Shown: positions 46,123 to 53,354 of the stretch, piece by piece | Layout of the letters: every line of letters starts with the position of its first letter | How positions within the stretch are numbered: position 1 is the first letter of the stretch | From: Microcoleus vaginatus WJT46-NPBG5 | Lineage (GTDB): Bacteria; Cyanobacteriota; Cyanobacteriia; Cyanobacteriales; Oscillatoriaceae | Assembly (NCBI GenBank): GCA_019359355.1 | Contig: JAHHHM010000033.1 | Span: 1 to 53,354 of the forward strand | Direction of reading: 5' to 3' | Length of the DNA stretch: 53,354 nucleotides | Notes under the pieces: model-generated | Database searches by the model: none | What the model was told of the DNA's origin: nothing | Seen by the model: only the letters and a program-made list of their open reading frames with translations | Program-made: the position numbers and the translations under genes

Positions 46123-48165
46123 ATGCCTTTGCTGAGTAGCCCCACTTCTATGTCTGCTTTTCCCCTAACAGCGGTCGTCGGCCAAGAAGCAATCAAGTTA
46201 GCTCTGCTGCTGGCGGCGGTCGATCCGGGATTGGGAGGCGTTGCGATTGCCGGTCGTCGGGGAACTGCTAAATCGGTTATGGCACGCGCACTTCACGCCT
46301 TGCTTCCGCCGATAGAAGCGGTTAAGGGTTCGATTTGGAATGCCGATCCCAGCGAGTGGGAGGAAGAAATCGGGGGCGAAGTTCCCAGTACGGAGATTAT
46401 TCCGTCACCGTTTGTGCAGATTCCGCTGGGGGTGACAGAAGACCGGCTCATCGGTTCGGTGGATGTTGAGCAGTCCGTCAGGCAGGGGCAAACCGTCTTT
46501 TTACCGGGGTTGCTGGCAGAGGCACACCGGGGCGTTTTGTATGTAGATGAAATTAACCTGCTTGATGATAATATTGCCAACTTGTTGCTAAGTGTTCTGA
46601 CAGAAGGGCGCAATCGAGTTGAGCGCGAAGGCATTAGTTTTGAGCATCCTTGCAAACCCCTGTTCATTGCGACTTATAACCCGGAAGAAGGGCCACTGCG
46701 GGAGCATTTGTTGGATCGCATTGCGATCGCCCTGTCTGCGGATGGGGTGTTGGGATTGGATGAGCGAGTGCAGGCGGTTGAGCAAGCGCTTTCCTTTGCA
46801 GATTCTCCCCAAGCATTTTTGCAGCAATATGCAGAAGATTTGGATAATTTGAAAACGCAGATTATTCTGGCGCGGGAGTGGCTGAAGGATGTGGAGATAT
46901 CCCGCGAGCAAATTGCCTATTTAGTTGAAGAGGCGGTTCGGGGTGGAGTGCGGGGACATCGCGCTGAGTTGTTTGCGGTGCGAGTAGCGAAGGTTGCAGC
47001 GGCTTTGGAGGGGCGCACAGCGGTGAATGCTGAGGATTTGCGCCGCGCTGTGGAGTTGGTAATTGTGCCTCGCGCAACGATTGTGCAGACGCCACCGCCG
47101 GAGGAACCGCCACCACCGCCGCCACCGCCACCGCCGGAGGATCAGTCAGAGCAAGAGCAGGAGGAACAGGAGGAGGAGGAAAATCCCGAACCCCCAGAGG
47201 AAGAGGAGATGAGCGTTCCGGAGGAGTTTCTGTTCGACCCTGAAGGAGTGATTCTCGATCCAGAGGTGCTGTTTTTTGCTCAGATGGCGCAGCGACGCGG
47301 GAAGTCGGGCAGTCGGAGTATTATTTTCTCGGATGATCGCGGGCGTTATGTCAAGCCGGTGTTGCCAAAAGGGCCGGTGCGGCGAATTGCGGTGGATGCG
47401 ACGTTACGCGCTGCTGCACCCTATCAGAAGGCGCGTCGGGCGCGTCATGGAGAAGCCGGTGTGCCGGCACAAACCAGCGAGCAACCAAACCTACCGCTAC
47501 CCAGCAAGCGGGTATTTGTTGAGCAAGGAGATATTCGGGCAAAGCGGTTGGCGAGAAAAGCCGGCGCATTGGTGGTGTTTGTCGTGGATGCCTCTGGATC
47601 GATGGCGCTGAACCGGATGCAGTCGGCAAAGGGTGCGGTGATGCACCTGCTGACGGAGGCGTATCAAAACCGCGATCAGGTGTCGCTGATTCCGTTCCGT
47701 GGGGAGGCGGCTGAGGTGCTATTGCCGCCCACGCGTTCGATTACAACCGCGCGCCGGCGTCTGGAACGTATGCCATGCGGTGGGGGTTCGCCTCTAGCAC
47801 ACGGTTTGACTCAAGCGGTGCGCGTGGGGGTTAATGCCCAGCAATCTGGGGATATCGGTCAGGTGGTGATTGTGGCGATTACGGATGGGCGGGGGAATAT
47901 TCCCCTGGCGCGATCACTAGGTGAACCGCCAGTTGAGGGTGAAAAGCCAGATATTAAGGGGGAATTGTTAGAGATTGCCGGCAAAATTCGGATGCTGGGG
48001 ATTCAGTTGTTGGTGATTGATACGGAGAATAAGTTCGTTTCCACCGGCTTTGCCAAGGAATTGGCGCAATCGGCTGGGGGTAAGTATTACCACTTGCCGA
48101 AGGCGACTGATCGGGCAATTGCAACAATGACCATGAATGCGATTGCGGATTTGAAAAGCCGGTGA
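46123..48165 (+). CDS. chlD: Magnesium chelatase subunit D
   Basis: ChlD forms, with ChlI and ChlH, the complex that inserts Mg into protoporphyrin IX for chlorophyll. The 680-residue protein has an N-terminal AAA+ domain ([18 protein letters not shown]), a proline run followed by an acidic stretch (about 323-370) and a C-terminal von Willebrand A domain with MIDAS motif DASGSMA (D489). ChlD's AAA site is the degenerate one of the I/D pair, although the P-loop-like GRRGTAKSV is recognisable here. The ATG at 46123 is preferred to the in-frame TTG 46111 because GAGAGAAA lies between. chlI and chlH are not nearby. Confidence 0.95.
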   Translation: MPLLSSPTSMSAFPLTAVVGQEAIKLALLLAAVDPGLGGVAIAGRRGTAKSVMARALHALLPPIEAVKGSIWNADPSEWEEEIGGEVPSTEIIPSPFVQIPLGVTEDRLIGSVDVEQSVRQGQTVFLPGLLAEAHRGVLYVDEINLLDDNIANLLLSVLTEGRNRVEREGISFEHPCKPLFIATYNPEEGPLREHLLDRIAIALSADGVLGLDERVQAVEQALSFADSPQAFLQQYAEDLDNLKTQIILAREWLKDVEISREQIAYLVEEAVRGGVRGHRAELFAVRVAKVAAALEGRTAVNAEDLRRAVELVIVPRATIVQTPPPEEPPPPPPPPPPEDQSEQEQEEQEEEENPEPPEEEEMSVPEEFLFDPEGVILDPEVLFFAQMAQRRGKSGSRSIIFSDDRGRYVKPVLPKGPVRRIAVDATLRAAAPYQKARRARHGEAGVPAQTSEQPNLPLPSKRVFVEQGDIRAKRLARKAGALVVFVVDASGSMALNRMQSAKGAVMHLLTEAYQNRDQVSLIPFRGEAAEVLLPPTRSITTARRRLERMPCGGGSPLAHGLTQAVRVGVNAQQSGDIGQVVIVAITDGRGNIPLARSLGEPPVEGEKPDIKGELLEIAGKIRMLGIQLLVIDTENKFVSTGFAKELAQSAGGKYYHLPKATDRAIATMTMNAIADLKSR

Positions 48166-48229
48166 TTTTTTGGGGCAATTTCAGTTACTTTGGTTGTCAT
48201 AAAGTCTGCCGGCGTTAGCTTGAGAATTT

Positions 48230-48697
48230 ATGAATCAGTTAAGTGTTTCTCTATTACCGGGATGTGTGTTTCGCCCAGCCAAGGTTGAGGATATATGGGA
48301 GATTCGGAAGCTAGTTTTGGGGGCAAAACTGGAGCCAACCCAGTTACGGTGGCAGCAATTCAGAACGATTGAATATCAGGGAAAGATTGTTGCCTGCGGG
48401 CAATTGCGTAGCTTTTTAGGGGTTCAAGAACTCGGCAGTTTGGTAGTAGCGCCCGCTTGGCGCGGTAAAGGATTGGCTACTTATCTGACTCGGCATTTAA
48501 TTGAGGAGGCAACCCAACCGCTCTATTTAGAATGTATGTCTGGATTAGTGCCGTTTTATCGTCGGTTTGGTTTTGTTGAAGTTCCTTGGAAGTCTTTACC
48601 ACAGCCGCTGAAGATTAAATTTGCGCTTGGACAAGTTGCATCTAAACTGCTGCCGGTTCGGTTTGCGGTTATGCAGTATCAAGGAATTTCTAAATGA
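48230..48697 (+). CDS. GNAT family N-acetyltransferase
   Basis: A 155-residue acetyltransferase. The acetyl-CoA loop pattern appears in LGSLVVAPAWRGKGLATYLT (V.P..RG.GLA), and LECMSGLVPFYRRFGF closes the domain with the expected YxRFGF. The substrate is unknown. It lies 64 bp after chlD on the same strand and may be co-transcribed. Confidence 0.88.
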   Translation: MNQLSVSLLPGCVFRPAKVEDIWEIRKLVLGAKLEPTQLRWQQFRTIEYQGKIVACGQLRSFLGVQELGSLVVAPAWRGKGLATYLTRHLIEEATQPLYLECMSGLVPFYRRFGFVEVPWKSLPQPLKIKFALGQVASKLLPVRFAVMQYQGISK

Positions 48698-48829
48698 TGA
48701 GATGATGAAGTGAGATTTTACTTGATGCCGGCAACCTGTCGGGTAAGGCGACTCGCGCCAGATGTCTGCCGGCTATAATTTTAAAGGGTTAAAATCAACT
48801 TAAATTGCTTTTTATCAATCTAAGATTCT

Positions 48830-49024
48830 ATGACGCCGGCAGAATTTGAGTATTTAATTCGCAAGACAGTTACCTATTTGGAATTTCACTCGGATGATTC
48901 AGCTAAAGAAATAGCGGCAGAGTGGCAGCAAATACTTGCTCAAATTAAGCAAATGAAGAAAAAAAAGGTGAAGATGGAAGCAAGATTAGAAAGCAAAATA
49001 TTAAAAACAGACGATAAAAAATGA
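48830..49024 (+). CDS. Small hypothetical protein, 64 aa
   Basis: The frame encodes a charged helical peptide (AEFEYLIRKTVTYLEFHSDD, then a lysine-rich tail). The composition looks protein-like in the first 45 residues, but no ribosome site is evident and I do not recognise the family. Confidence 0.4.
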   Translation: MTPAEFEYLIRKTVTYLEFHSDDSAKEIAAEWQQILAQIKQMKKKKVKMEARLESKILKTDDKK

Positions 49025-49248
49025 ATAATTTGAAAGGTTTAATTTTTGCTCAAATTCTACATCATTGATAAAGCAAACTCGCCTTCATTTATCGACTCAT
49101 TAATAGAAACTTCAAAAACAATACAGACAGCAAAAAATGAAATTTTTTACTATAAATAAATTATTTCTTCACTTCAAAAACCCTGCAAATTATAGTAGAA
49201 ATCGCTCAGAATATTAACAGTTGGCCGCTGGCATAATCTTGGAGAAGA

Positions 49249-49300
49249 AGCAACAGGTTCCTTTTCTTTGGCGCAAAAAGGGGGAGGGGAACCTGTTGCT
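49249..49300. repeat. Perfect 13-bp inverted repeat with G-rich loop
   Basis: AGCAACAGGTTCC (49249-49261) and its complement GGAACCTGTTGCT (49288-49300) enclose a 26-nt loop. It lies 9 bp beyond the stop of the RHH gene (minus strand) and can act as a strong 3' hairpin for that transcript. The T run is short. Confidence 0.65.
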
Positions 49301-49309
49301 CTGATGAAC

Positions 49310-49645
49310 CTAGCCGGCCAAACTTTCCAAACTGAGGGGAACCATATCACCGTTCGTTGTGAATCCTAATAACATGGGTTCCTGGGGTCTAATTAACTTG
49401 CCGGTGAGGACACAGTGTTCTTCTTTTTGCGCGGTTGCTGCCAGACTCGCTCGAATATCTGCCCTAGAAAATTGCGGTCGATAATCTCCCGATTTCTGCT
49501 GAACATAATTCCAGAGCAAATCTCGGATCAGGGCTTGATATCCTTGATTTCCAGCGAGTTCTTTGAGTTTTTCCTTCAGCTCTCTCTCCAAGCGTATGCT
49601 AGTAACTTCCATTTCAGTGGTCGGAGTGCGAGTGAGGGTATGCAT
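49310..49645 (-). CDS. Ribbon-helix-helix protein, 111 aa
   Basis: The N-terminal half (TEMEVTSIRLERELKEKLKELAGNQGYQALIRDLL, given here in parts: beta strand EVTSIRLERE, helices KLKELAG and YQALIRDLLWNY) fits a CopG-like DNA-binding fold. The C-terminal half has EEHCVLTGKLI and GFTTNGDMVPLSLESLAG. A strong ribosome site GGAGG lies 9 nt before the ATG. A palindrome lies in the promoter region, consistent with autoregulation. No toxin gene is adjacent. Confidence 0.75.
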   Translation of the reverse strand: MHTLTRTPTTEMEVTSIRLERELKEKLKELAGNQGYQALIRDLLWNYVQQKSGDYRPQFSRADIRASLAATAQKEEHCVLTGKLIRPQEPMLLGFTTNGDMVPLSLESLAG

Positions 49646-49677
49646 AACTTTTTTCCTCCAGAGGGTAGACAGGCTTG

Positions 49678-49693
49678 TACTATAAGTGTAGTA
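49678..49693. promoter_or_regulatory. Candidate RHH operator
   Basis: TACTA TAAGTG TAGTA (49678-49693) is a short inverted repeat about 33 bp upstream of the RHH start, next to TATACT and TATAGT sequences on the minus strand that could serve as -10 boxes. RHH regulators often bind such short palindromes in their own promoters. Confidence 0.4.
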
Positions 49694-49936
49694 TATAAGC
49701 TGTAGGATTCAAATAGCTGCTTTCAAAAACTATCACCGTGAACATTATTACCCTTATCTCCACGACATGGTCTGCCTTCCATCGCTTTTGCGGTTGGGAA
49801 TTGGCGGCAATGGACGTGGAGTTTATATTTGAAGGTAGCTATAGCCTACGAGATTGGGCCAAAGATAATAACAGCAATTTCAAGGGTGCCAGCGATCAGC
49901 GGATCGTGGGGCCACAACCAAACAAACGAAGCGGGA

Positions 49937-49958
49937 GGTACAGGAGTCATGCTGTACC
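49937..49958 (+). other. Hairpin in the leader before the HNH gene
   Basis: GGTACAG (49937-49943) and CTGTACC (49952-49958) form a 7-bp stem with an 8-nt loop, about 40 nt before the strong terminator. The surrounding 400 bp (49646-50046) hold no gene I accept; the frame 49738-49965 is doubtful. Together they may be the end of a small RNA. Confidence 0.4.
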
Positions 49959-49995
49959 AAAATAGGATGAAAAGACTTAAACAGGACTTTTTCAG

Positions 49996-50031
49996 CCCCC
50001 GCTTCTAAACATAGAAAGCGGGGGTTTTTTT
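49996..50031 (+). terminator. Strong intrinsic terminator just before the HNH gene
   Basis: CCCCCGCTTCT (49996-50006) pairs with AGAAAGCGGGGG (50013-50024) with one bulged A, and seven T follow (50025-50031). It ends a transcript only 15 nt before the HNH start codon. Confidence 0.85.
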
Positions 50032-50046
50032 ATGAGGAGTTCAGCT

Positions 50047-50571
50047 GTGACAAGCATAACTGACGTATTAAGCAGGTCGGTGGTGGTGTTCTCCCAGAAC
50101 TACTTGCCAGTTAGCCGAATTAACATCAAGCGGGCAATTATTTTATTAGTCACCGGCAAGGCAGAACCACTCGATTTTGTGGGTGGGACGGGTGGCACTT
50201 CTTGGCCCGTACGCTCACCGAATTGCATTTTGCAGGTGCCAGAATACATCCGTCTGACGATAGCCGGCAAGGAACGCATCTGGAAAGTTCCACCCGTCAA
50301 CCGCCGGGAAGTTTTGCGGCGAGACGGCCACGCCTGCCAATACTGCGGCAGCGGCAAGCACTTGACCTTAGATCACGTCATTCCTCGGTCTAAAGGGGGT
50401 CCCCACACCTGGGATAACGTTGTCACCGCCTGCGAACGGTGCAACTCCCACAAAGGCAATCGCACACCCCTACAGGCGGGAATGCAACTTCGCAGCCAAC
50501 CCAAGGCACCAATCCACCCAGCGGTTTCATTCTCCGAACACTTCTGGCGCGAACAGCAACTTCGGGAATAA
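50047..50571 (+). CDS. HNH endonuclease family protein
   Basis: A 174-residue protein with a C-terminal HNH domain: CQYCG, LTLDHVIPRSKGGPHTWDN and ACERCNSHKGNRTP. Two CxxC pairs hold structural zinc, and DH plus N and H form the metal-binding nuclease centre. The N-terminal part (VVVFSQNYLPVSRINIKRAI) is typical of a conserved cyanobacterial HNH group. I choose the GTG at 50047 because GAGGAG (50034-50039) lies 7 nt upstream; the ATG at 50032 overlaps the terminator tail. It may be cotranscribed with the Alr0857 gene 63 bp later. Confidence 0.88.
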   Translation: MTSITDVLSRSVVVFSQNYLPVSRINIKRAIILLVTGKAEPLDFVGGTGGTSWPVRSPNCILQVPEYIRLTIAGKERIWKVPPVNRREVLRRDGHACQYCGSGKHLTLDHVIPRSKGGPHTWDNVVTACERCNSHKGNRTPLQAGMQLRSQPKAPIHPAVSFSEHFWREQQLRE

Positions 50572-50634
50572 GGCATGGGGAATCGGTCTGTACATTCCCC
50601 ACTCAGCACTCAAAACAACGGGAGACCACCGGCA

Positions 50635-51033
50635 ATGCTGAAGTTCACATACACTGAAACAAGCTTTCATTTAGATCGTTTGGCTCAATCTTTAGAGGAA
50701 TTGGTTGCCGCGCGAGTGATTGTGGCAATGCGAGTTGGCCAAAGCCTCTGCGTTGAACCAATAACGGCGTCCTTTCTACTCCCTGCCGATTTACCCGGTT
50801 TGCATTACCTGGAAACTGAGATGCGGCGAGAAGGAAGCGATACGATCTCAGTGTGTGCCGCTGATGCGGAGTATGTTGAAGTCAGCTTGCGGGGGACTTG
50901 GCTTGCGGCAGATGGTGAAACCGCTGAGGGGGTGTTTGTCACAGCATTGTGTGATCGCGCTGAATTCTTCCTACTCAAGTGCTGGCAAGAAGCTCAAGCT
51001 TGCGCTTCCTTTGTAAAGGAGGCCGGTGATTGA
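50635..51033 (+). CDS. Alr0857 family protein
   Basis: A 132-residue cyanobacteria-specific protein of unknown function, recognised from its start MLKFTYTETSFHLDRLAQSL and the segment VAMRVGQSLCVEPI. No catalytic motif is visible. The ATG at 50635 gives the family's usual N-terminus; the open frame extends upstream only through repeat-like DNA (CATGGGGAATCGG, CTCAGCACTCA). It ends in a clear terminator. Confidence 0.8.
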   Translation: MLKFTYTETSFHLDRLAQSLEELVAARVIVAMRVGQSLCVEPITASFLLPADLPGLHYLETEMRREGSDTISVCAADAEYVEVSLRGTWLAADGETAEGVFVTALCDRAEFFLLKCWQEAQACASFVKEAGD

Positions 51034-51044
51034 AAATTTGACTG

Positions 51045-51074
51045 AAAAAGGGCGTTTAGTTAAACGCCCTTTTT
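51045..51074 (+). terminator. Intrinsic terminator after the Alr0857 gene
   Basis: Perfect 14-bp arms AAAAAGGGCGTTTA (51045-51058) and TAAACGCCCTTTTT (51061-51074) form a strong hairpin ending in a T run. It can also serve the convergent HD-domain gene whose stop is at 51115. Confidence 0.85.
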
Positions 51075-51114
51075 AGTGGAAATTACTAACGAATTTAATT
51101 TTAAATTTGTTAGA

Positions 51115-51966
51115 TTAGGCAACTAAAGAAGCCGGCTGTTCGTGTTCGACTCGGCACACATTTGCGTAAAGGTTGGCAATAATTTGTTTCCCTTCTTGTG
51201 TGAGTTCTAAATAGCCGAGGGTTTCTTGAATGTAAGGATAAACTCCGTTCCAATAAAACTTGGGATAGTTGCGCCGTAAATCTCCAGGGTGGCGGTACTT
51301 TAATGCTTTATTGGTGCCGGTTTCTTCAAATTCGTAGAACAAGGCACCAATTTTGTTTAAGTAGCGGGGATCGCTCAGTTGACCGATGAGATCGGCGGCA
51401 CGAAGCAGTCCGGGATAGTTGATGGTATCTTGATGATCTTGATCTTTGGGCGCGGGGAAGCGAGTCAGCTCAATATTGCGTTTAATACTTTCGGCATCTA
51501 TGAGCCGGTGTCCGCCAAATCGCTCGTCGATAAACAGTTTGCCGCGATCCACATGATAGGGGGTGAGGCTGGCATCTGTTGCGCCGGCAGGGATACTGAC
51601 TTTCATCCCGTCTATGCCGGTGGCGTATAATCTTTGTGCGTCGTCATCTTGCCGGCAAACGCCTTTAACATAGCCAATGTCATGACATAACAGGGAAATA
51701 ATGAAATGCAGCCAATCTTCGCAGGAAACGCCGCCTTCACGGATGTGCTTGCCGCGCAGAATTTCCTGACCGACTAAGGTGACTAAAATGGTGTGTTCAA
51801 CGTTGTGATAAAGTGCGTCGCTATTATCAATATTTTCTAATGCCATATTGCCGGCCCAGGCAATAATATCTGCATAGTCGGGTTTATATCCCCCATAAGT
51901 GCGCTGGTAGCCGGCTTGCAGCTGCGGCACAAAGGCATCAATCAAAATTGCGGTTAAATTAAGCAT
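51115..51966 (-). CDS. HD domain metalloprotein (Npun_R2479 family)
   Basis: A 283-residue HD-fold protein. Candidate metal ligands occur in YHNVEHTILVT, LLCHDIGYVKG (the HD pair) and LLRAADLIGQLSD. The family is cyanobacteria-specific; phosphohydrolase activity is inferred from the HD fold. I choose the ATG at 51966 because GGGGG lies 8 nt upstream; the TTG at 51981 and ATG at 51972 are too close to that ribosome site. Confidence 0.88.
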   Translation of the reverse strand: MLNLTAILIDAFVPQLQAGYQRTYGGYKPDYADIIAWAGNMALENIDNSDALYHNVEHTILVTLVGQEILRGKHIREGGVSCEDWLHFIISLLCHDIGYVKGVCRQDDDAQRLYATGIDGMKVSIPAGATDASLTPYHVDRGKLFIDERFGGHRLIDAESIKRNIELTRFPAPKDQDHQDTINYPGLLRAADLIGQLSDPRYLNKIGALFYEFEETGTNKALKYRHPGDLRRNYPKFYWNGVYPYIQETLGYLELTQEGKQIIANLYANVCRVEHEQPASLVA

Positions 51967-52080
51967 ATTCATTTCCCCCAAGACGGAATTTTTACAATTT
52001 CATTGAAACTCGCGATAAAGTTAAACTTTATAACACGTTTTCTGGCACCCCATTGCCTTAAGGGCAGGGTTTTTAACGGG

Positions 52081-52281
52081 TTAACTCACCACTTTTAACC
52101 AGCCTCGGCGAACCGCATAAAGCATTCTGTTGATAATGATTTGATCATATTCGCTTAAGGACTCAGCTAACAGAGCCGACCTGAGCTGCTGCCGGTGAGC
52201 TTGATTAATGCTACCAGTTTTCCAAACCTGAAAGCAGAGGTCTACAAGGTTAAATTGGGAAATATTTACGAAAAATTGCAT
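52081..52281 (-). CDS. Small conserved protein, 66 aa (paralogue 1)
   Basis: An all-helical 66-residue protein with the C-terminal block INRMLYAVRRGWLKVV. It aligns end to end with the protein at 52625-52825 (shared pattern S...R..L..ALL..SL.E.D..IINRMLYAVRRGWLK), which supports both as real genes. Function unknown; no signal or membrane segment. It lies about 115 bp beyond the HD gene start, in the same orientation. Confidence 0.72.
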   Translation of the reverse strand: MQFFVNISQFNLVDLCFQVWKTGSINQAHRQQLRSALLAESLSEYDQIIINRMLYAVRRGWLKVVS

Positions 52282-52624
52282 AGCGTTAAGCTTTGAAATT
52301 TATCTTTATAGTATGAATCATGCCTCCCTTTCTTACTGTGATGCGAATCCAGAAGCTTTTGTGACAAAATCACTCAGGATTTGTGATTTAAATCTCTATG
52401 AATCATCTAGGCTGCCTGATAGAAGTACCTATAGGCTACGCTGGCTACAAAACAAGCTTTTTACCGGCGTGTGTCAATGACTCCCCAAGCAAAAACGCCC
52501 CGAAGTACACCCCGGAGCATTTTAAGCAGTTAGGTTTGAGTTCAATGGTCTTGAGCTTGTGGGTGAGGGATGAAAGATTTTTGCTAAACGTCGCAGCTTT
52601 TAGACTTCAAGATGCTGCCGAGGC

Positions 52625-52825
52625 TCACTCAGCTAGTTTCAACCATCCGCGACGAACTGCATAAAGCATTCGATTAATAATTCGGTAGTCAGCTTCGTTT
52701 AAAGAATCATTTAATAACGCCGCTTTTAAACTTTGCCGACTTGTAGAAGAAATACTGCGAGTATTCCAAGCAGAGCAATACAGTTCGGCAATACTAGACT
52801 GGTAGAGATTAGTTGATGATTGCAT
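52625..52825 (-). CDS. Small conserved protein, 66 aa (paralogue 2)
   Basis: A second 66-residue copy of the same family, ending INRMLYAVRRGWLKLAE. The two differ throughout the N-terminal half and agree almost fully over the last 16 residues, so the C-terminal basic helix is the conserved functional part. The 343 bp between the copies hold no gene I accept: the plus-strand frame 52398-52664 runs across the end of this gene and has no family-like sequence. Confidence 0.72.
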   Translation of the reverse strand: MQSSTNLYQSSIAELYCSAWNTRSISSTSRQSLKAALLNDSLNEADYRIINRMLYAVRRGWLKLAE

Positions 52826-52936
52826 AGGTTTAAGTGAAATTCAATGAGTGTTTAGCTAGAAAAACGTTAGCACCCAGAATATAAATAGTATTCAGCCGAT
52901 TTTTTGCTGGAATTAAACCGCTTTTATTATGCCGAG

Positions 52937-53068
52937 CTAATATTTTTTTATTATTAGCGATTGTTCAGCGGCTCTTTCCATTAATGCAGAGGCAGTCATC
53001 GCCTCAACATCTAGCTTTTTTAGTGCTGCAATTGAACCCCACCAACTGACACCCAGATGAATTCTCAA
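52937..53068 (-). pseudogene. Possible small gene or gene relic
   Basis: The minus strand reads LRIHLGVSWWGSIAALKKL, then DVEAMTASALMERAAEQSLI, ending KKY and a stop at 52937. The composition is protein-like. A TTG at 53068 could start a 43-residue product, but the coding-like sequence seems to continue upstream (IEPLATR) to an in-frame TAG near 53115. It may be the 3' end of a broken gene next to the incoming transposase. The rest of 52826-53305 shows no gene. Confidence 0.35.
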
Positions 53069-53305
53069 GCGGGTTGCTAGTGGCTCAATCCCACTGTTAT
53101 CAGTCTATGCGCTTGTTTTCCCGCCGCCATCTATCTAGAGGAAGATCGTTAATATATTATTAAGAAAAGAAACAATGCCATTCTGACTGCACAGCAACTC
53201 GTCAGACTCTAACTTCTCTTTTTATCAGTTAACGTGAGTTCGGGATAAGGGAGGGGCAAAACAGATAGGCTGAAAGTGCTGAATTCTCATCCCTCTGCTT
53301 GCCCT

Positions 53306-53354
53306 ATGTTTAGTCTAGAAGAACTGTTCTGTAGCGTCGATGATTTCTGCCAAA
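53306..53354 (+). mobile_element. Transposase start (IS982-like), cut by right window edge
   Basis: From the ATG at 53306 the frame reads MFSLEELFCSVDDFCQ to the edge. This matches the opening of cyanobacterial IS982-type transposases ('LEELFC.VDDFC'). Only 16 codons are visible, so the assignment rests on that short match. The left end of the element lies somewhere in 53150-53305; no terminal repeat was identified. Confidence 0.6.

Noticed and set aside
49738-49965. 75-codon frame before the HNH gene
   Set aside because: GTG start without ribosome site, no recognisable family, and it overlaps a hairpin region better explained as RNA.
52398-52664. 88-codon plus-strand frame between the two paralogues
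   Set aside because: It overlaps the 3' end of the second paralogue on the other strand and its sequence is not protein-like.

Overview
The window comes from a cyanobacterium, most likely a filamentous non-heterocystous one. This rests on genes seen together only in cyanobacteria and plastids: rpaB, rppA, ycf46, ycf35, chlD, a CCB2/CCB4-like cytochrome assembly factor, a desD-type desaturase and several cyanobacteria-only families (TIGR04168, Alr0857, Npun_R2479). HIP1 octamers (GCGATCGC) are scattered through it, and CCGG-centred words are strikingly frequent. All calls are from reading the sequence; no database search was run.

Layout. (1) 1-11.0 kb: the start of a transposase cut by the left edge, radA divergent from rpaB, membrane and assembly proteins, the desaturase desD facing a lipoprotein and an amino-acid permease, then an SLH porin preceded by a good Fur-box match. 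(2) 11-28.3 kb: mostly housekeeping: Uma2 nuclease, hflX, a PEP-CTERM protein, the glutathione pair grxC-gshB with two followers, the ycf46-ycf35 pair, a CysQ-like phosphatase, a Crp-type regulator, an M61 peptidase, a TerB-like protein, nadA, a TIGR04168 phosphoesterase and tRNA-Ser(UGA). Short C-rich repeats (ATGCCCC and relatives) lie between several of these genes, and similar low-complexity DNA appears to have entered radA and hflX in frame. (3) 28.3-38.2 kb: the accessory region. A two-gene unit encodes a CHAT protease-like/AAA/class III adenylate cyclase fusion followed by an AAA/transmembrane/15-blade WD40 protein. Convergent to it is a decayed relic whose N-terminus is another CHAT domain, then an orphan rppA, then a TcmP / three-Cys (Gp37/Gp68) pair. 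(4) 38.2-53.4 kb: hisG, an ABC exporter flanked by CAGATG-type repeats, two histidine kinases, chlD, a GNAT acetyltransferase, an RHH regulator, an HNH endonuclease, an Alr0857 protein, an HD phosphohydrolase-like protein, two paralogous 66-residue proteins, and the start of a second transposase at the right edge.

How genes work together. grxC and gshB serve glutathione chemistry. ycf46 and ycf35 are plastid-conserved neighbours. rpaB, rppA, the Crp-type regulator and the two kinases are signalling genes. The porin is probably iron-regulated. The most promising little-described system is the CHAT-AAA-cyclase plus AAA-WD40 pair. It has the parts of a sensor (WD40), a switch (two AAA-like NTPases) and two outputs (proteolysis and cAMP), and its nearly identical 123-bp WD40 repeats look recently homogenised, as in recognition proteins. 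The TcmP/three-Cys pair beside it is a second, poorly understood unit.
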